Shown here: one piece after another, positions 21,436 to 27,737 of the stretch
Position numbering within the stretch: position 1 is the stretch's first letter
Layout: each line of letters opens with the position of its first letter
DNA from: a virus
Direction: 5' to 3' (one strand)
Length of the DNA stretch: 28,331 nt
Virus record (IMG/VR): IMGVR_UViG_3300049846_000182
Span: 1-28,331 of that record
Program-made: the position numbers and the translations under genes
Notes under the pieces: generated by a model
What the model was told of the DNA's origin: nothing
Seen by the model: the letters and a program-made list of their open reading frames with translations, nothing else
Database searches by the model: none

Positions 21436-23434
21436 ACCGTCTCCTGAGTTGCTCCAAGGTTAGTTCGCTGCCATCATCGCGCACAAGTTTTGCCATCGCA
21501 TCCTTAGGACCGTATTTCTTAGCAAGCAGGTCAAAATAACGCACGCGTTCCTTGCCTAGTACCTCAGCTTTGGTGGCAGCATCCTGCTTGGCTAGCCACT
21601 GACCGTAAGACGTATCAGCAGGTACTGGACCATCCATGCTGGCACGCTTACCAGGAGGCGGCGGATCAAAACCAAGTGCTTTGTAATCAATCACCGGTAC
21701 TGTGGTGCTTCGGCAATTATGAGTTAAGATGGCGTCGGCGCAGTAAGTGCCAGTCTCCGTCTCGAAGTTGTACACATGCCCACTAAATGGTTCCCAGCCG
21801 ACCCAGCAGACATCGGCTTGATCGTATCCCTCTATGACCAAGGAATCGGTGTTCGTGGCATCGCGGATCGCTTCGACGTCTCTCCACGTCCCATAGAGCG
21901 CATCATTCAGGAATCCGGGCGCAGACTCCGAACTAGGAGCGAGCAGCAATTTGCTCGTATGGCTCGAACCAGTGCCATTGAACGCAAAGCATTGGCTGCT
22001 GCTGCTAACAAAGCTAAACGTGGGCTGCCTAACAGCAATGAGACTTTGCAGCGAATGGCTGCTGCTCGTTGCCGCAAGGTCGGACCGCTTGAAGCTGAAG
22101 TCCAGCAATGTCTTGAGCAGGCTGGGATTGACTGCGAGGAGCAATTCCCGATTGGCAAGTACAACTGCGACTTGCTTTGCACTTTGGGGAATCGACGCGT
22201 CGCCGTGGAAGTCTGGGGCGGTGGTTGGCACTTCTACGGAGAACACCGCAGTCGATTCCCTGAACGCACGGAATATATCCTCGGCAGTGGTTACAGCATT
22301 GTCTTTCTGGTTATCTGCAACGGATTTAGATGGAATGACATTGCTCGCAAAAACCTTATCACCAACCTTTACGAGATTGGCAGGCTTCCAGCCGTCCGCC
22401 GTCAATACAGGATGATTTGGGGTGACTCTGAGCATGTGACTATTGGTGGTCTTGATGACATAGAGCTTGCCCTCGTAAAACCGACGGTAAACCGCCGCGA
22501 TCCTGCCACTGGTCGTTACTTGAGCATCCCCAGGTAAGCAGTTGAAATGCTGCGGCGGCATTGGACCTTTGCCGTATTCAAATTCCCGTCCATCTAGTGC
22601 AGCACAGATCGAGGAGGTTCGAGCATCGAGTGTTGCGACGTAGCGATAGCGCGGCGTGATGTCTTGATTGGCTTCGTAGACCTGTTGGCTGGCAGCGTTT
22701 GCTACCTGATTGACACTGGTGCGAACTAACGCTATCACCTGCTGATCAGTCGCTTTGGTTAGATCACCGCCAGCCTTGGTGAGCTGTTTGATGCTGCCGG
22801 TTTGCCCTAGTTCAAGGTTGCCTATTAAGCGTTTGGCAATCGCTGGTGTCGGTTCACCAGTTAGCAAGCCGTTACGAACAACCTGCGAGAACCGCTCAGC
22901 TTGATCAGCAGCTATTCCGCGAAATGCCTTTTGCACGACAGCACCGTTGGGCAGAGTGATGGTTGCACCTTGTGCAGCAGTCAGGCTGTAAGTCTGCGGT
23001 GCGCCTTGGACGGCAGCGAATAGATCATCACTTAGCGTCACGACATTGATCTGGGTTGGATCTGTTGTGACTACCGCCTGAGCGAACTGCGGGCTGATCT
23101 CAACGGTATTAACTGCACCGCGAGCGCCAGCAGGCAACACACGTCGTAACTGGTCCTCGACAAACTCAGACTGCAGTAAAGCTAAACCCTGCAGTTCAGT
23201 TGCCATCGTGTTGACACTGGCATTAGACCAAGTGCCAAGCGATTCCTTGAGCTGAGCAAGGATGGCACGCAGTCTGGCAGCCTTGACCGGTGCTGCTAGC
23301 TCATCAATGGTGCGAAGCTGGTTGACACTATCAACGATGATGTCGTTGTAGGCACTAACAATCTGCCTGGCAACGCTATTGCTGTAGCGGTTTAGGTCAA
23401 TCGCGTTACGGTATAAGGCTGATGGAGTAGCCAT
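21416..23434 (-). CDS. MuF-like minor head protein, split by an intein
   Basis: A 672-aa precursor. Residues 1-298 and 574-672 form a MuF/SPP1 gp7-like minor capsid protein, which is linked to the portal and needed for head maturation or DNA ejection. Conserved parts are visible: LVRTSVNQVANAASQQVYEA, TLDARTSSICAALDG, then PMPPQHFN^CRSTTVP, the family's PPxHxxCR motif. The intein (299-573) interrupts exactly this motif, and joining Asn298 to Cys574 restores it, giving a 397-aa protein. The gene follows the portal cluster, in the usual order. Its ATG directly follows the stop of the 83-aa gene upstream (TAATG). Confidence 0.9.
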   Translation of the reverse strand: MATPSALYRNAIDLNRYSNSVARQIVSAYNDIIVDSVNQLRTIDELAAPVKAARLRAILAQLKESLGTWSNASVNTMATELQGLALLQSEFVEDQLRRVLPAGARGAVNTVEISPQFAQAVVTTDPTQINVVTLSDDLFAAVQGAPQTYSLTAAQGATITLPNGAVVQKAFRGIAADQAERFSQVVRNGLLTGEPTPAIAKRLIGNLELGQTGSIKQLTKAGGDLTKATDQQVIALVRTSVNQVANAASQQVYEANQDITPRYRYVATLDARTSSICAALDGREFEYGKGPMPPQHFNCLPGDAQVTTSGRIAAVYRRFYEGKLYVIKTTNSHMLRVTPNHPVLTADGWKPANLVKVGDKVFASNVIPSKSVADNQKDNAVTTAEDIFRAFRESTAVFSVEVPTTAPDFHGDASIPQSAKQVAVVLANRELLLAVNPSLLKTLLDFSFKRSDLAATSSSHSLQSLIAVRQPTFSFVSSSSQCFAFNGTGSSHTSKLLLAPSSESAPGFLNDALYGTWRDVEAIRDATNTDSLVIEGYDQADVCWVGWEPFSGHVYNFETETGTYCADAILTHNCRSTTVPVIDYKALGFDPPPPGKRASMDGPVPADTSYGQWLAKQDAATKAEVLGKERVRYFDLLAKKYGPKDAMAKLVRDDGSELTLEQLRRRYGAAGT
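21716..22540 (-). other. Intein in MuF (Hint-fold splicing element)
   Basis: A 275-residue intein, codons 299-573 of the MuF precursor. Block A is CLPGDAQVTTSGR (Cys1 is Cys299). Block B contains LRVTPNHPVLTADGW with the TxxH-type TPNH. Block F is GHVYNFETETGTYCADAI, and block G is LTHN followed by Cys574. All residues needed for standard Cys-type splicing are present. No LAGLIDADG or HNH motif appears in the sense frame. The linker between the Hint halves (about 366-540) is Ser/Ala/Leu-rich and low in recognisable structure. Its antisense strand carries the endonuclease gene at 21776-22537. Splicing is expected from the sequence but not demonstrated. Confidence 0.9.
21776..22537 (+). CDS. 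Vsr/EDxHD-like homing endonuclease, antisense within the intein
   Basis: A 253-aa protein on the strand opposite the intein. Residues 12-48 form a helix-turn-helix (ADIGLIVSLYDQGIGVRGIA, DRFDVSPRPIERII). Residues 49-100 are a basic, Ala-rich linker. Residues 104-185 match a very-short-patch-repair-like PD-(D/E)xK nuclease: Glu in PLEAEV (E106/E108), D132 in YNCDLL, then VAVEVWGGGWHFYGEH with H152, which parallels the Vsr VAVFVDGCFWH block and the EDxHD homing endonucleases of phage fractured genes. The C-terminus (RRDPATGRYL) may bind DNA. The ATG is inside intein block F and the TAA (22535-22537) lies one codon from Cys1. No clear promoter or ribosome-binding site is seen. Cleavage of intein-free MuF alleles is inferred. 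Confidence 0.83.
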   Translation: MPTKWFPADPADIGLIVSLYDQGIGVRGIADRFDVSPRPIERIIQESGRRLRTRSEQQFARMARTSAIERKALAAAANKAKRGLPNSNETLQRMAAARCRKVGPLEAEVQQCLEQAGIDCEEQFPIGKYNCDLLCTLGNRRVAVEVWGGGWHFYGEHRSRFPERTEYILGSGYSIVFLVICNGFRWNDIARKNLITNLYEIGRLPAVRRQYRMIWGDSEHVTIGGLDDIELALVKPTVNRRDPATGRYLSIPR

Positions 23435-23685
23435 TATTCAATGCCCAAATCCTGTGGCTGACAGGCAGTTTGCATCGTGACATCAGCGCCAGACTTCAAT
23501 GCCTCTTTAATCAGCATGATCACAGCCTCCGGCGTTTCTTTTGTGCCGTTTTCTACGTTCATTTCTTCTACGGTGTATAACCTGCCGTTGCGATACCAGC
23601 TCAGTCTGATGACGGCAAAGATGTGAGGTTGCATCTGCCCTTTAACGCAGACGAGATGTTGCCTGCGTGGTTTCTTGGCTTCCAT
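23434..23685 (-). CDS. Unknown small protein between portal and MuF
   Basis: An 83-aa protein starting at Met 23685 (MEAKKPRRQHLVCVKG). A strong Shine-Dalgarno (GGAGG, 6 nt before this ATG) favours it over the ATG at 23712, which overlaps the portal gene by 4 nt but lacks one. A basic N-terminus is followed by a beta segment (HIFAVIRLSWYRNGRLYTVE) and a helix (PEAVIMLIKEALKS). The function is not recognised. It is always expected beside the portal. Confidence 0.62.
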   Translation of the reverse strand: MEAKKPRRQHLVCVKGQMQPHIFAVIRLSWYRNGRLYTVEEMNVENGTKETPEAVIMLIKEALKSGADVTMQTACQPQDLGIE

Positions 23686-23708
23686 AGCTAACCTCCATAG
23701 CCAGTTCA

Positions 23709-25160
23709 TCATGCCGGGATTTCTTCTGAATCTTCAAGCTCTACAGATTGTTCTGGCATTTGCTGTGTAGCTTGCGGCTCAGGCTGCTGCATCTCGATTA
23801 AACCACCAGCTTGCGTTGCTTCGACTTCTTGCTCTACATCAAAGTCGTCGCCTAATACTTCGCCATCAGCAAGGTTTTGCAACAGCGTTTCCTGCGTGAT
23901 GGTGCCTGCCGTATAAAGCTGCAGCAGTGCTTGAATGTCTGCTGGCTCAAGACGTGCGCCGAGGAAGTCGCGGTTAACGTAACTGCTGCCAACCTCAGTG
24001 ATGTTCAGGTATTCGGCGTGATAGGTCAAGCAGTTGTCAATGAGATCTTGCATGTTCTGAGCAATCACCATCATGGTGCTGTCGCCTTGACTGCGATCAA
24101 TGCGCTTAGCCTCTGCGGTTTCTGCAGATAGCTTTTGACCAAGTACCGCAGACAATCCAAGTTCGTTGATCTGGTAGGCGATCTGCTCAAGCCTGCGGAA
24201 CTGCGAGTCGAAACTGTTACCACTAGGTTCGATGTACTCAGCTTTGCCTTCTGCAGGGAAGGCGATTGCTTCGCCAGGACCAGCGGATACTTCTTCAGCA
24301 GCAGATGGGAAGCCAAAGAATGCAAGCATCGGCACCGCACAGATATGAAGCTGATTGTCCAGATCAGACTGCACCTGATAAGCCTTTAGGTTTAGCTCCG
24401 CGATGTCTTCCATCGGCGGTCGTGATTCCATAAAGTTGACGCGGTTTGAGTAAGCAACGCTGAAAGGAATCTTGTCCAGTGTTGTAGTACCGCTGTCGAA
24501 TACTTGGAAGTCGCCAGACTTTTCATCACGGCGATGCAGTTCAAATGCACCAGGAGTTAACACGCGCACCTGTTCGACTTCCTTCTCGCCGTATTCGCCA
24601 TCATTCACGATTACCTTTTCTAACAGGCGAAGTTGGCTGAGCTGCTGTGCCCCATCCTTTAGCTCTGTGCGCCAGCCGAGGATTTCACGTGGCGTATAGC
24701 TGACCCAATACGGTCGTCCATTTTCACCAGCAGCAGGAGCATCCACAAGCACACCAACGTGCCCGTAACGCACCATCTTTCGTGCGGTTTCATAAGTCCA
24801 GACGTTGAGGTCGTTGCCTAATAAGTCAACGTCGAATAACTGTTCGCGCACGATGTCAGATACATCGTTTAACCGGACAGGCTTGCGGGTCAACATGCCA
24901 GCCAGCATCCGTTCAAGGCGGACGTAATACGGCGGCACAACACTGCGAGCAAGCCTGTTGTCGTAGCTTTCGTCTAGCTCGCGTGGTTCCTGCGGCAGAT
25001 AACGACGATGCTTGCGACGCATCCCATAGGTGCCCTGCAGCAGGTCTTCAATCAGGATCCAGTGCGGTTCCTGCGCGTACCAAGCAGTATTCGCATCGTT
25101 GACTTTGGTGACGGTGCGACGCGCAGTGGGGCGGTCGTAGAAGTTATACCCTGAGTACAT
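23709..25160 (-). CDS. Portal protein (DUF4055-type)
   Basis: A 483-aa portal, the dodecameric ring through which DNA is packaged. Features of the DUF4055 portal group include the N-terminal LLQGTYGMRRKHRRYLP, VPPYYVRLERMLAGMLTRKP, YGHVGVLVDAPAAGENGRPY, the YTPREILGWR strand, and helical core with SAVLGQKLSAETAEAKRI. The C-terminal tail (from about 430) is Glu/Gln-rich and probably exposed inside the head. TerL lies upstream, separated by cyAbrB and a tRNA-like element, and MuF downstream. The ATG at 25160 is the only reasonable start. Confidence 0.88.
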   Translation of the reverse strand: MYSGYNFYDRPTARRTVTKVNDANTAWYAQEPHWILIEDLLQGTYGMRRKHRRYLPQEPRELDESYDNRLARSVVPPYYVRLERMLAGMLTRKPVRLNDVSDIVREQLFDVDLLGNDLNVWTYETARKMVRYGHVGVLVDAPAAGENGRPYWVSYTPREILGWRTELKDGAQQLSQLRLLEKVIVNDGEYGEKEVEQVRVLTPGAFELHRRDEKSGDFQVFDSGTTTLDKIPFSVAYSNRVNFMESRPPMEDIAELNLKAYQVQSDLDNQLHICAVPMLAFFGFPSAAEEVSAGPGEAIAFPAEGKAEYIEPSGNSFDSQFRRLEQIAYQINELGLSAVLGQKLSAETAEAKRIDRSQGDSTMMVIAQNMQDLIDNCLTYHAEYLNITEVGSSYVNRDFLGARLEPADIQALLQLYTAGTITQETLLQNLADGEVLGDDFDVEQEVEATQAGGLIEMQQPEPQATQQMPEQSVELEDSEEIPA

Positions 25161-25189
25161 GGCGCCGCTTCAATAACTGCAGTTTATTA

Positions 25190-25266
25190 GCACCCAGACG
25201 GGATTTGAACCCGCATCGTTCCTGCAGCAGCAGGTAACCGTCCTATCCATTGGCTCGGACTGGGTG
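25190..25266 (-). tRNA. tRNA-like element, apparently degenerate
   Basis: On the - strand a 77-nt sequence has a perfect 7-bp acceptor stem (CACCCAG/CTGGGTG), a normal T arm (stem GCGGG/CCCGT with loop TTCAAAT) and a D-loop-like AATGGATA. The D stem only forms as GTCC/GGAC if it borrows the last acceptor base. The anticodon arm does not give a 7-nt loop with U33 and has about two extra bases (GTTaCCT/AGGAAC around GCTGCTGC). No 3' CCA is encoded. It may be a decayed tRNA or an unusual one; the identity cannot be assigned. Confidence 0.5.
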
Positions 25267-25271
25267 GATGA

Positions 25272-25311
25272 CCCAAGCGTGAAACATCTTAAGAATGAAC
25301 AGAGGCTTGGG
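25272..25311. repeat. Inverted repeat next to the tRNA-like element
   Basis: CCCAAGC (25272-25278) is repeated inverted as GCTTGGG (25305-25311) with a 26-nt loop. It lies between the tRNA-like element and the cyAbrB gene stop. No T-run follows, so it is not a standard terminator. It may be an RNA processing signal. Confidence 0.35.
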
Positions 25312-25353
25312 CTCTATCTGCCCGATGCTTAGCAGAGCGGGAACAGTTGCAGC

Positions 25354-25701
25354 TTAAACAGCTACAGCGACATCAGCAGATGTAGAGGCAGCCTGCAGCG
25401 TGACAGACTTGCGGCCAAGTTTGATTTCAAACTCATCGCCAGGCTTAAAGCCCATCTCTTGAACGTAGCCTTCGCCAATGGACAGTTTGCCGTTGAACTG
25501 CACTTTTGTTTTGTAGGTCAGACTGCGACCGCGCTTAGCAGCGGGTTTGAGTTCAAAGCCTTTTGCTTCAAGCAGTGCTTCGTAGAACTGGGTAAAGCAG
25601 AGCTTCTCGCCTTTGACGTAGCCACACTCGCGGACGAGATCAGACTTGTTCATATCGCCGCATTCTTTGACCTTGGCGATGAGTTCAGAGCCGGTGAGCA
25701 T
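25354..25701 (-). CDS. cyAbrB-family transcriptional regulator
   Basis: A 115-aa protein starting at ATG 25701 (MLTGSELIAKVKECGDMNKS). The DLVRECGYVKGEKLCFTQFYEALLEA segment, then the LSIGEGYVQEMGFKPGDEFEIKLGRK end, matches cyanobacterial AbrB proteins that bind DNA and regulate carbon, nitrogen and stress genes. The longer frame to 25857 runs back through the terminator and into terL, so it is not used. It lies between TerL and portal, an unusual place for a regulator. It could let the phage imitate or disturb host cyAbrB control; that is inference. Confidence 0.85.
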   Translation of the reverse strand: MLTGSELIAKVKECGDMNKSDLVRECGYVKGEKLCFTQFYEALLEAKGFELKPAAKRGRSLTYKTKVQFNGKLSIGEGYVQEMGFKPGDEFEIKLGRKSVTLQAASTSADVAVAV

Positions 25702-25740
25702 TAGTAGGGTAAAACCATGGCGCCACGAAATATAGCAGCA

Positions 25741-25770
25741 AAATAGGAAACCCCCCACATAAGTGGAGGG
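25741..25770 (-). terminator. Terminator after TerL
   Basis: On the - strand CCCTCCAC pairs with GTGGGGGG (one T-G pair) around the loop TTAT, followed by TTTCCTATTTT. It lies 26 nt beyond the TerL stop and would partly separate the terminase genes from cyAbrB. Confidence 0.68.
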
Positions 25771-25795
25771 TCCTGCGGCGGGGTTGACCGCGTTG

Positions 25796-27115
25796 TTAGT
25801 ATACCCTAATGCCTGTGCCCTTTCCTGCGCGTTCGTAGAGCGGGTTGAAGGCGCCAAGGATCAGGTAGCCCAAACCGTCAGTCCAGTGTTCAATGCCTGC
25901 TGATTTGTCGATGACGTAATCGTCTGCGCCCTGCTTGTAGGTCACGTTCTTCAGGGCTTTGATCGTGTGTTTGCAGCGTGGGTGGATGAACAGCTTGAGG
26001 TGGCCGTCAGCAGTGCGGATCATCCAGTTGGTTGCGTTGATCTTGTCCTTAACTGCCCATGGCGCCTTGGGGCTAACGCATTGGAATCCGTAACGGCGGA
26101 TGATGTCGTGGTCGGTTCTGCCGGCAGAGCTGGTTTTCCTAGCGGAACCTGTCGGGTCTGGGTAGGCGATGATGCGGCGGTCAGGGAAGCGTGCCTTTAG
26201 GAGCTGGCACACTTCGTCTGTGTTGGATTGGTTTACTGATACTTCATCCCAAATATGCAGAGTGTCACCGACGCGACTGCCCAAAACGCCAGCCATGACA
26301 CTAACGTTAAAGTCAGTTCCCCAGTAGATTTCTCCGCCGGTGTCTTTGGCATTGTCAGTGACGTTATCGTCGCTGAAGTCAGGGTAGACACGCCCGGATA
26401 GGGTTTCAAAGGAGGCGAGATATTCTTGGCGGAAAGTGCGTTCGTCTAGCGTGCGCCGTGCTGCCTCGATTTCATCAGGCGGGACGTTGCCACCTTGAAC
26501 TGTGGTGTAGCTGTAGGTTTCCCAGTCACCTTCATCCTGCGCTTGCTCCCATAGGTCGTGAAACCAGTTCAAGCCAGCAGGCGTTGTAATAAACCATGCT
26601 GGACCGCCTTGATCTGACAGTGCTGGGCGCAGCACCATCTCCCATGCATCTTGTTTGACGTATGCGGCTTCGTCTATTACGAGGGTTGAAAGGCTAACGC
26701 CGCGCAGGCTGTCAGCATTTTCTGCGCCTTTGAGGGCGATGATGCTGCCGTTGGACAGTTCAACCGATAGCTCTGATTCGTTGCGTTTGATGCAGATGTC
26801 AGCAGGCACCATGGTTTTGAGCTGCCGCCATGCAATCTGCTTAGCCATTCTGTAGTTGGCTGTGACGTACCAGTTCAAGCTGCCTGGCTTGTCGATTGCC
26901 CACGCTACTAATCGTGCGATGCAAAGATAGGTTTTGCCAAAACGCCGCCCCGAGCAAAGCAGTTTAAAGCGGGCATCAGTATCCCAAACTTCGCGTTGCG
27001 GCTTGGTCAGGCTTTCGTATAACTCACTGGCAAATGGCTGCCAATCAAGCTGAGAAATAACCTTGACAGGTGGTTCCAGCAAAAAGCCGCCAGGAACGTT
27101 TGACAGAAGCGTCAT
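25796..27115 (-). CDS. Terminase large subunit
   Basis: A 439-aa packaging motor and nuclease. The ATPase domain has Walker A CSGRRFGKT (54-62), Walker B TLVIDEA (144-150) and the coupling motif WFITTPAG (174-181). The nuclease domain has D268 in GTDFN, an Asp in YPDPTGSARKTS, and a late DGLGYLILG. This domain order fits the Terminase_6-type TerL proteins. It overlaps TerS by 4 nt (ATGA), as expected for a terminase pair, and is followed by a terminator. Confidence 0.93.
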   Translation of the reverse strand: MTLLSNVPGGFLLEPPVKVISQLDWQPFASELYESLTKPQREVWDTDARFKLLCSGRRFGKTYLCIARLVAWAIDKPGSLNWYVTANYRMAKQIAWRQLKTMVPADICIKRNESELSVELSNGSIIALKGAENADSLRGVSLSTLVIDEAAYVKQDAWEMVLRPALSDQGGPAWFITTPAGLNWFHDLWEQAQDEGDWETYSYTTVQGGNVPPDEIEAARRTLDERTFRQEYLASFETLSGRVYPDFSDDNVTDNAKDTGGEIYWGTDFNVSVMAGVLGSRVGDTLHIWDEVSVNQSNTDEVCQLLKARFPDRRIIAYPDPTGSARKTSSAGRTDHDIIRRYGFQCVSPKAPWAVKDKINATNWMIRTADGHLKLFIHPRCKHTIKALKNVTYKQGADDYVIDKSAGIEHWTDGLGYLILGAFNPLYERAGKGTGIRVY

Positions 27116-27435
27116 AGCTCAATGCCAATCAGCTTTGCTTGCGTTGAGATTGAGTTAATCGCAACTTGAAGTTGACCACGTTTAGTTGCAGCTTGCTCGA
27201 TTTTGCGAAGACGACCTAAAGCTTCTGCCACCCAAGCTGGGCGAATCATGGAAGCATCCTCTTCAAGCTTGGCGCGCGCCCTAGCTATTAGCTCGTCTCC
27301 CATGCGAGGGGAGAGTTGCCATTGATCTGCAACAAACCGCAATATATCCGAGCGAGAATTACCTTCACATAGAAGACCGTAAACGGTGTCTACGCGAAAA
27401 GCGGTTTGGCTAGCAGTGGATCGTTTCCCTGCCAT
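27112..27435 (-). CDS. Terminase small subunit
   Basis: A 107-aa protein. An N-terminal helix-turn-helix-like region (TVYGLLCEGNSRSDILRFVA) is followed by a helical oligomerisation part and the characteristic end KRGQLQVAINSISTQAKLIGIEL, common in TerS proteins. It recognises the packaging start site and presents DNA to TerL. Its stop overlaps the TerL start by 4 nt. A -10-like sequence and direct repeats lie just upstream, so transcription of the late module may start here. Confidence 0.82.
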   Translation of the reverse strand: MAGKRSTASQTAFRVDTVYGLLCEGNSRSDILRFVADQWQLSPRMGDELIARARAKLEEDASMIRPAWVAEALGRLRKIEQAATKRGQLQVAINSISTQAKLIGIEL

Positions 27436-27443
27436 TATGGTTT

Positions 27444-27464
27444 GCGATAAACGCGATAATTATA
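27444..27464 (-). promoter_or_regulatory. Putative promoter with direct repeats upstream of TerS
   Basis: On the - strand TATAAT (27464-27459) is a perfect -10 element, 24 nt before the TerS ATG, and lies just past the stop of the upstream gene. No good -35 is visible. Between the -10 and the ATG, TTATCGC occurs twice (27459-27453 and 27450-27444), 9 nt apart, as would suit an operator for a regulator. Confidence 0.4.
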
Positions 27465-27466
27465 TA

Positions 27467-27682
27467 TTAGTTGGAGGTTAGCTGTTTGAGTTGATTTATT
27501 TTAGGTTCAACTAAATGGTGAGAGGAGACGGTGCCGCAGGTATCGCCTATGCAGACGCGAACGCAGCCATCAGACAAGTTTTCCAAGGTCGGTTGGACGG
27601 ATGAAGCGGCTGATTTGATCAGGGAATTCAGGCGGTCGCGGTGGGTCATGGCGAGTGTGGTATAGAGCGGTGTAGTAGTCAT
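27467..27682 (-). CDS. Unknown small protein upstream of TerS
   Basis: A 71-aa frame starting ATG 27682, sharing four bases (ATGA) with the stop of the gene upstream, with GGAG present 12 nt before the ATG. It has a helical start (HRDRLNSLIKSAASSVQPTL) and a beta stretch with two Cys (DGCVRVCIGDTCGTVSSHH). The function is unknown. An internal Met at 27649 is an alternative start. It overlaps a second candidate frame at 27570-27737. Confidence 0.5.
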   Translation of the reverse strand: MTTTPLYTTLAMTHRDRLNSLIKSAASSVQPTLENLSDGCVRVCIGDTCGTVSSHHLVEPKINQLKQLTSN

Positions 27683-27737
27683 CCATCAGTTTGAGCAGCT
27701 CCTGCGGGTCTGGTGGCTGGGGTTTGTGGTTTGGCAT
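27570..27737 (-). CDS. Possible small Pro-rich ORF
   Basis: A 55-aa frame from ATG 27737 (MPNHKPQPPDPQELLKLMDD, then YYTALYHTRHDPPRPPEFPD). It looks protein-like and could be a helical hook peptide, but it overlaps two better-supported frames (27467-27682 and 27679-28008) and has no ribosome-binding site. At most one of the overlapping pair in this stretch may be needed. Confidence 0.33.
   Translation of the reverse strand: MPNHKPQPPDPQELLKLMDDYYTALYHTRHDPPRPPEFPDQISRFIRPTDLGKLV

Noticed and set aside
21951-22415. 154-aa + strand ORF inside the intein
   Set aside because: It overlaps the endonuclease in another frame and has no motif, while the frame at 21776 has a clear nuclease core.
21776-22537. 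Alternative idea that the + ORF is a free-standing gene inserted beside, not inside, an intein
   Set aside because: The sense frame is open through all 275 intein codons, with splicing residues on both ends, so the region is a single intein and the ORF is nested in it.
25702-25857. N-terminal extension of the cyAbrB gene
   Set aside because: The added 52 residues would be translated through a terminator hairpin and into terL. The family's normal N-terminus begins exactly at the internal MLTGSEL.
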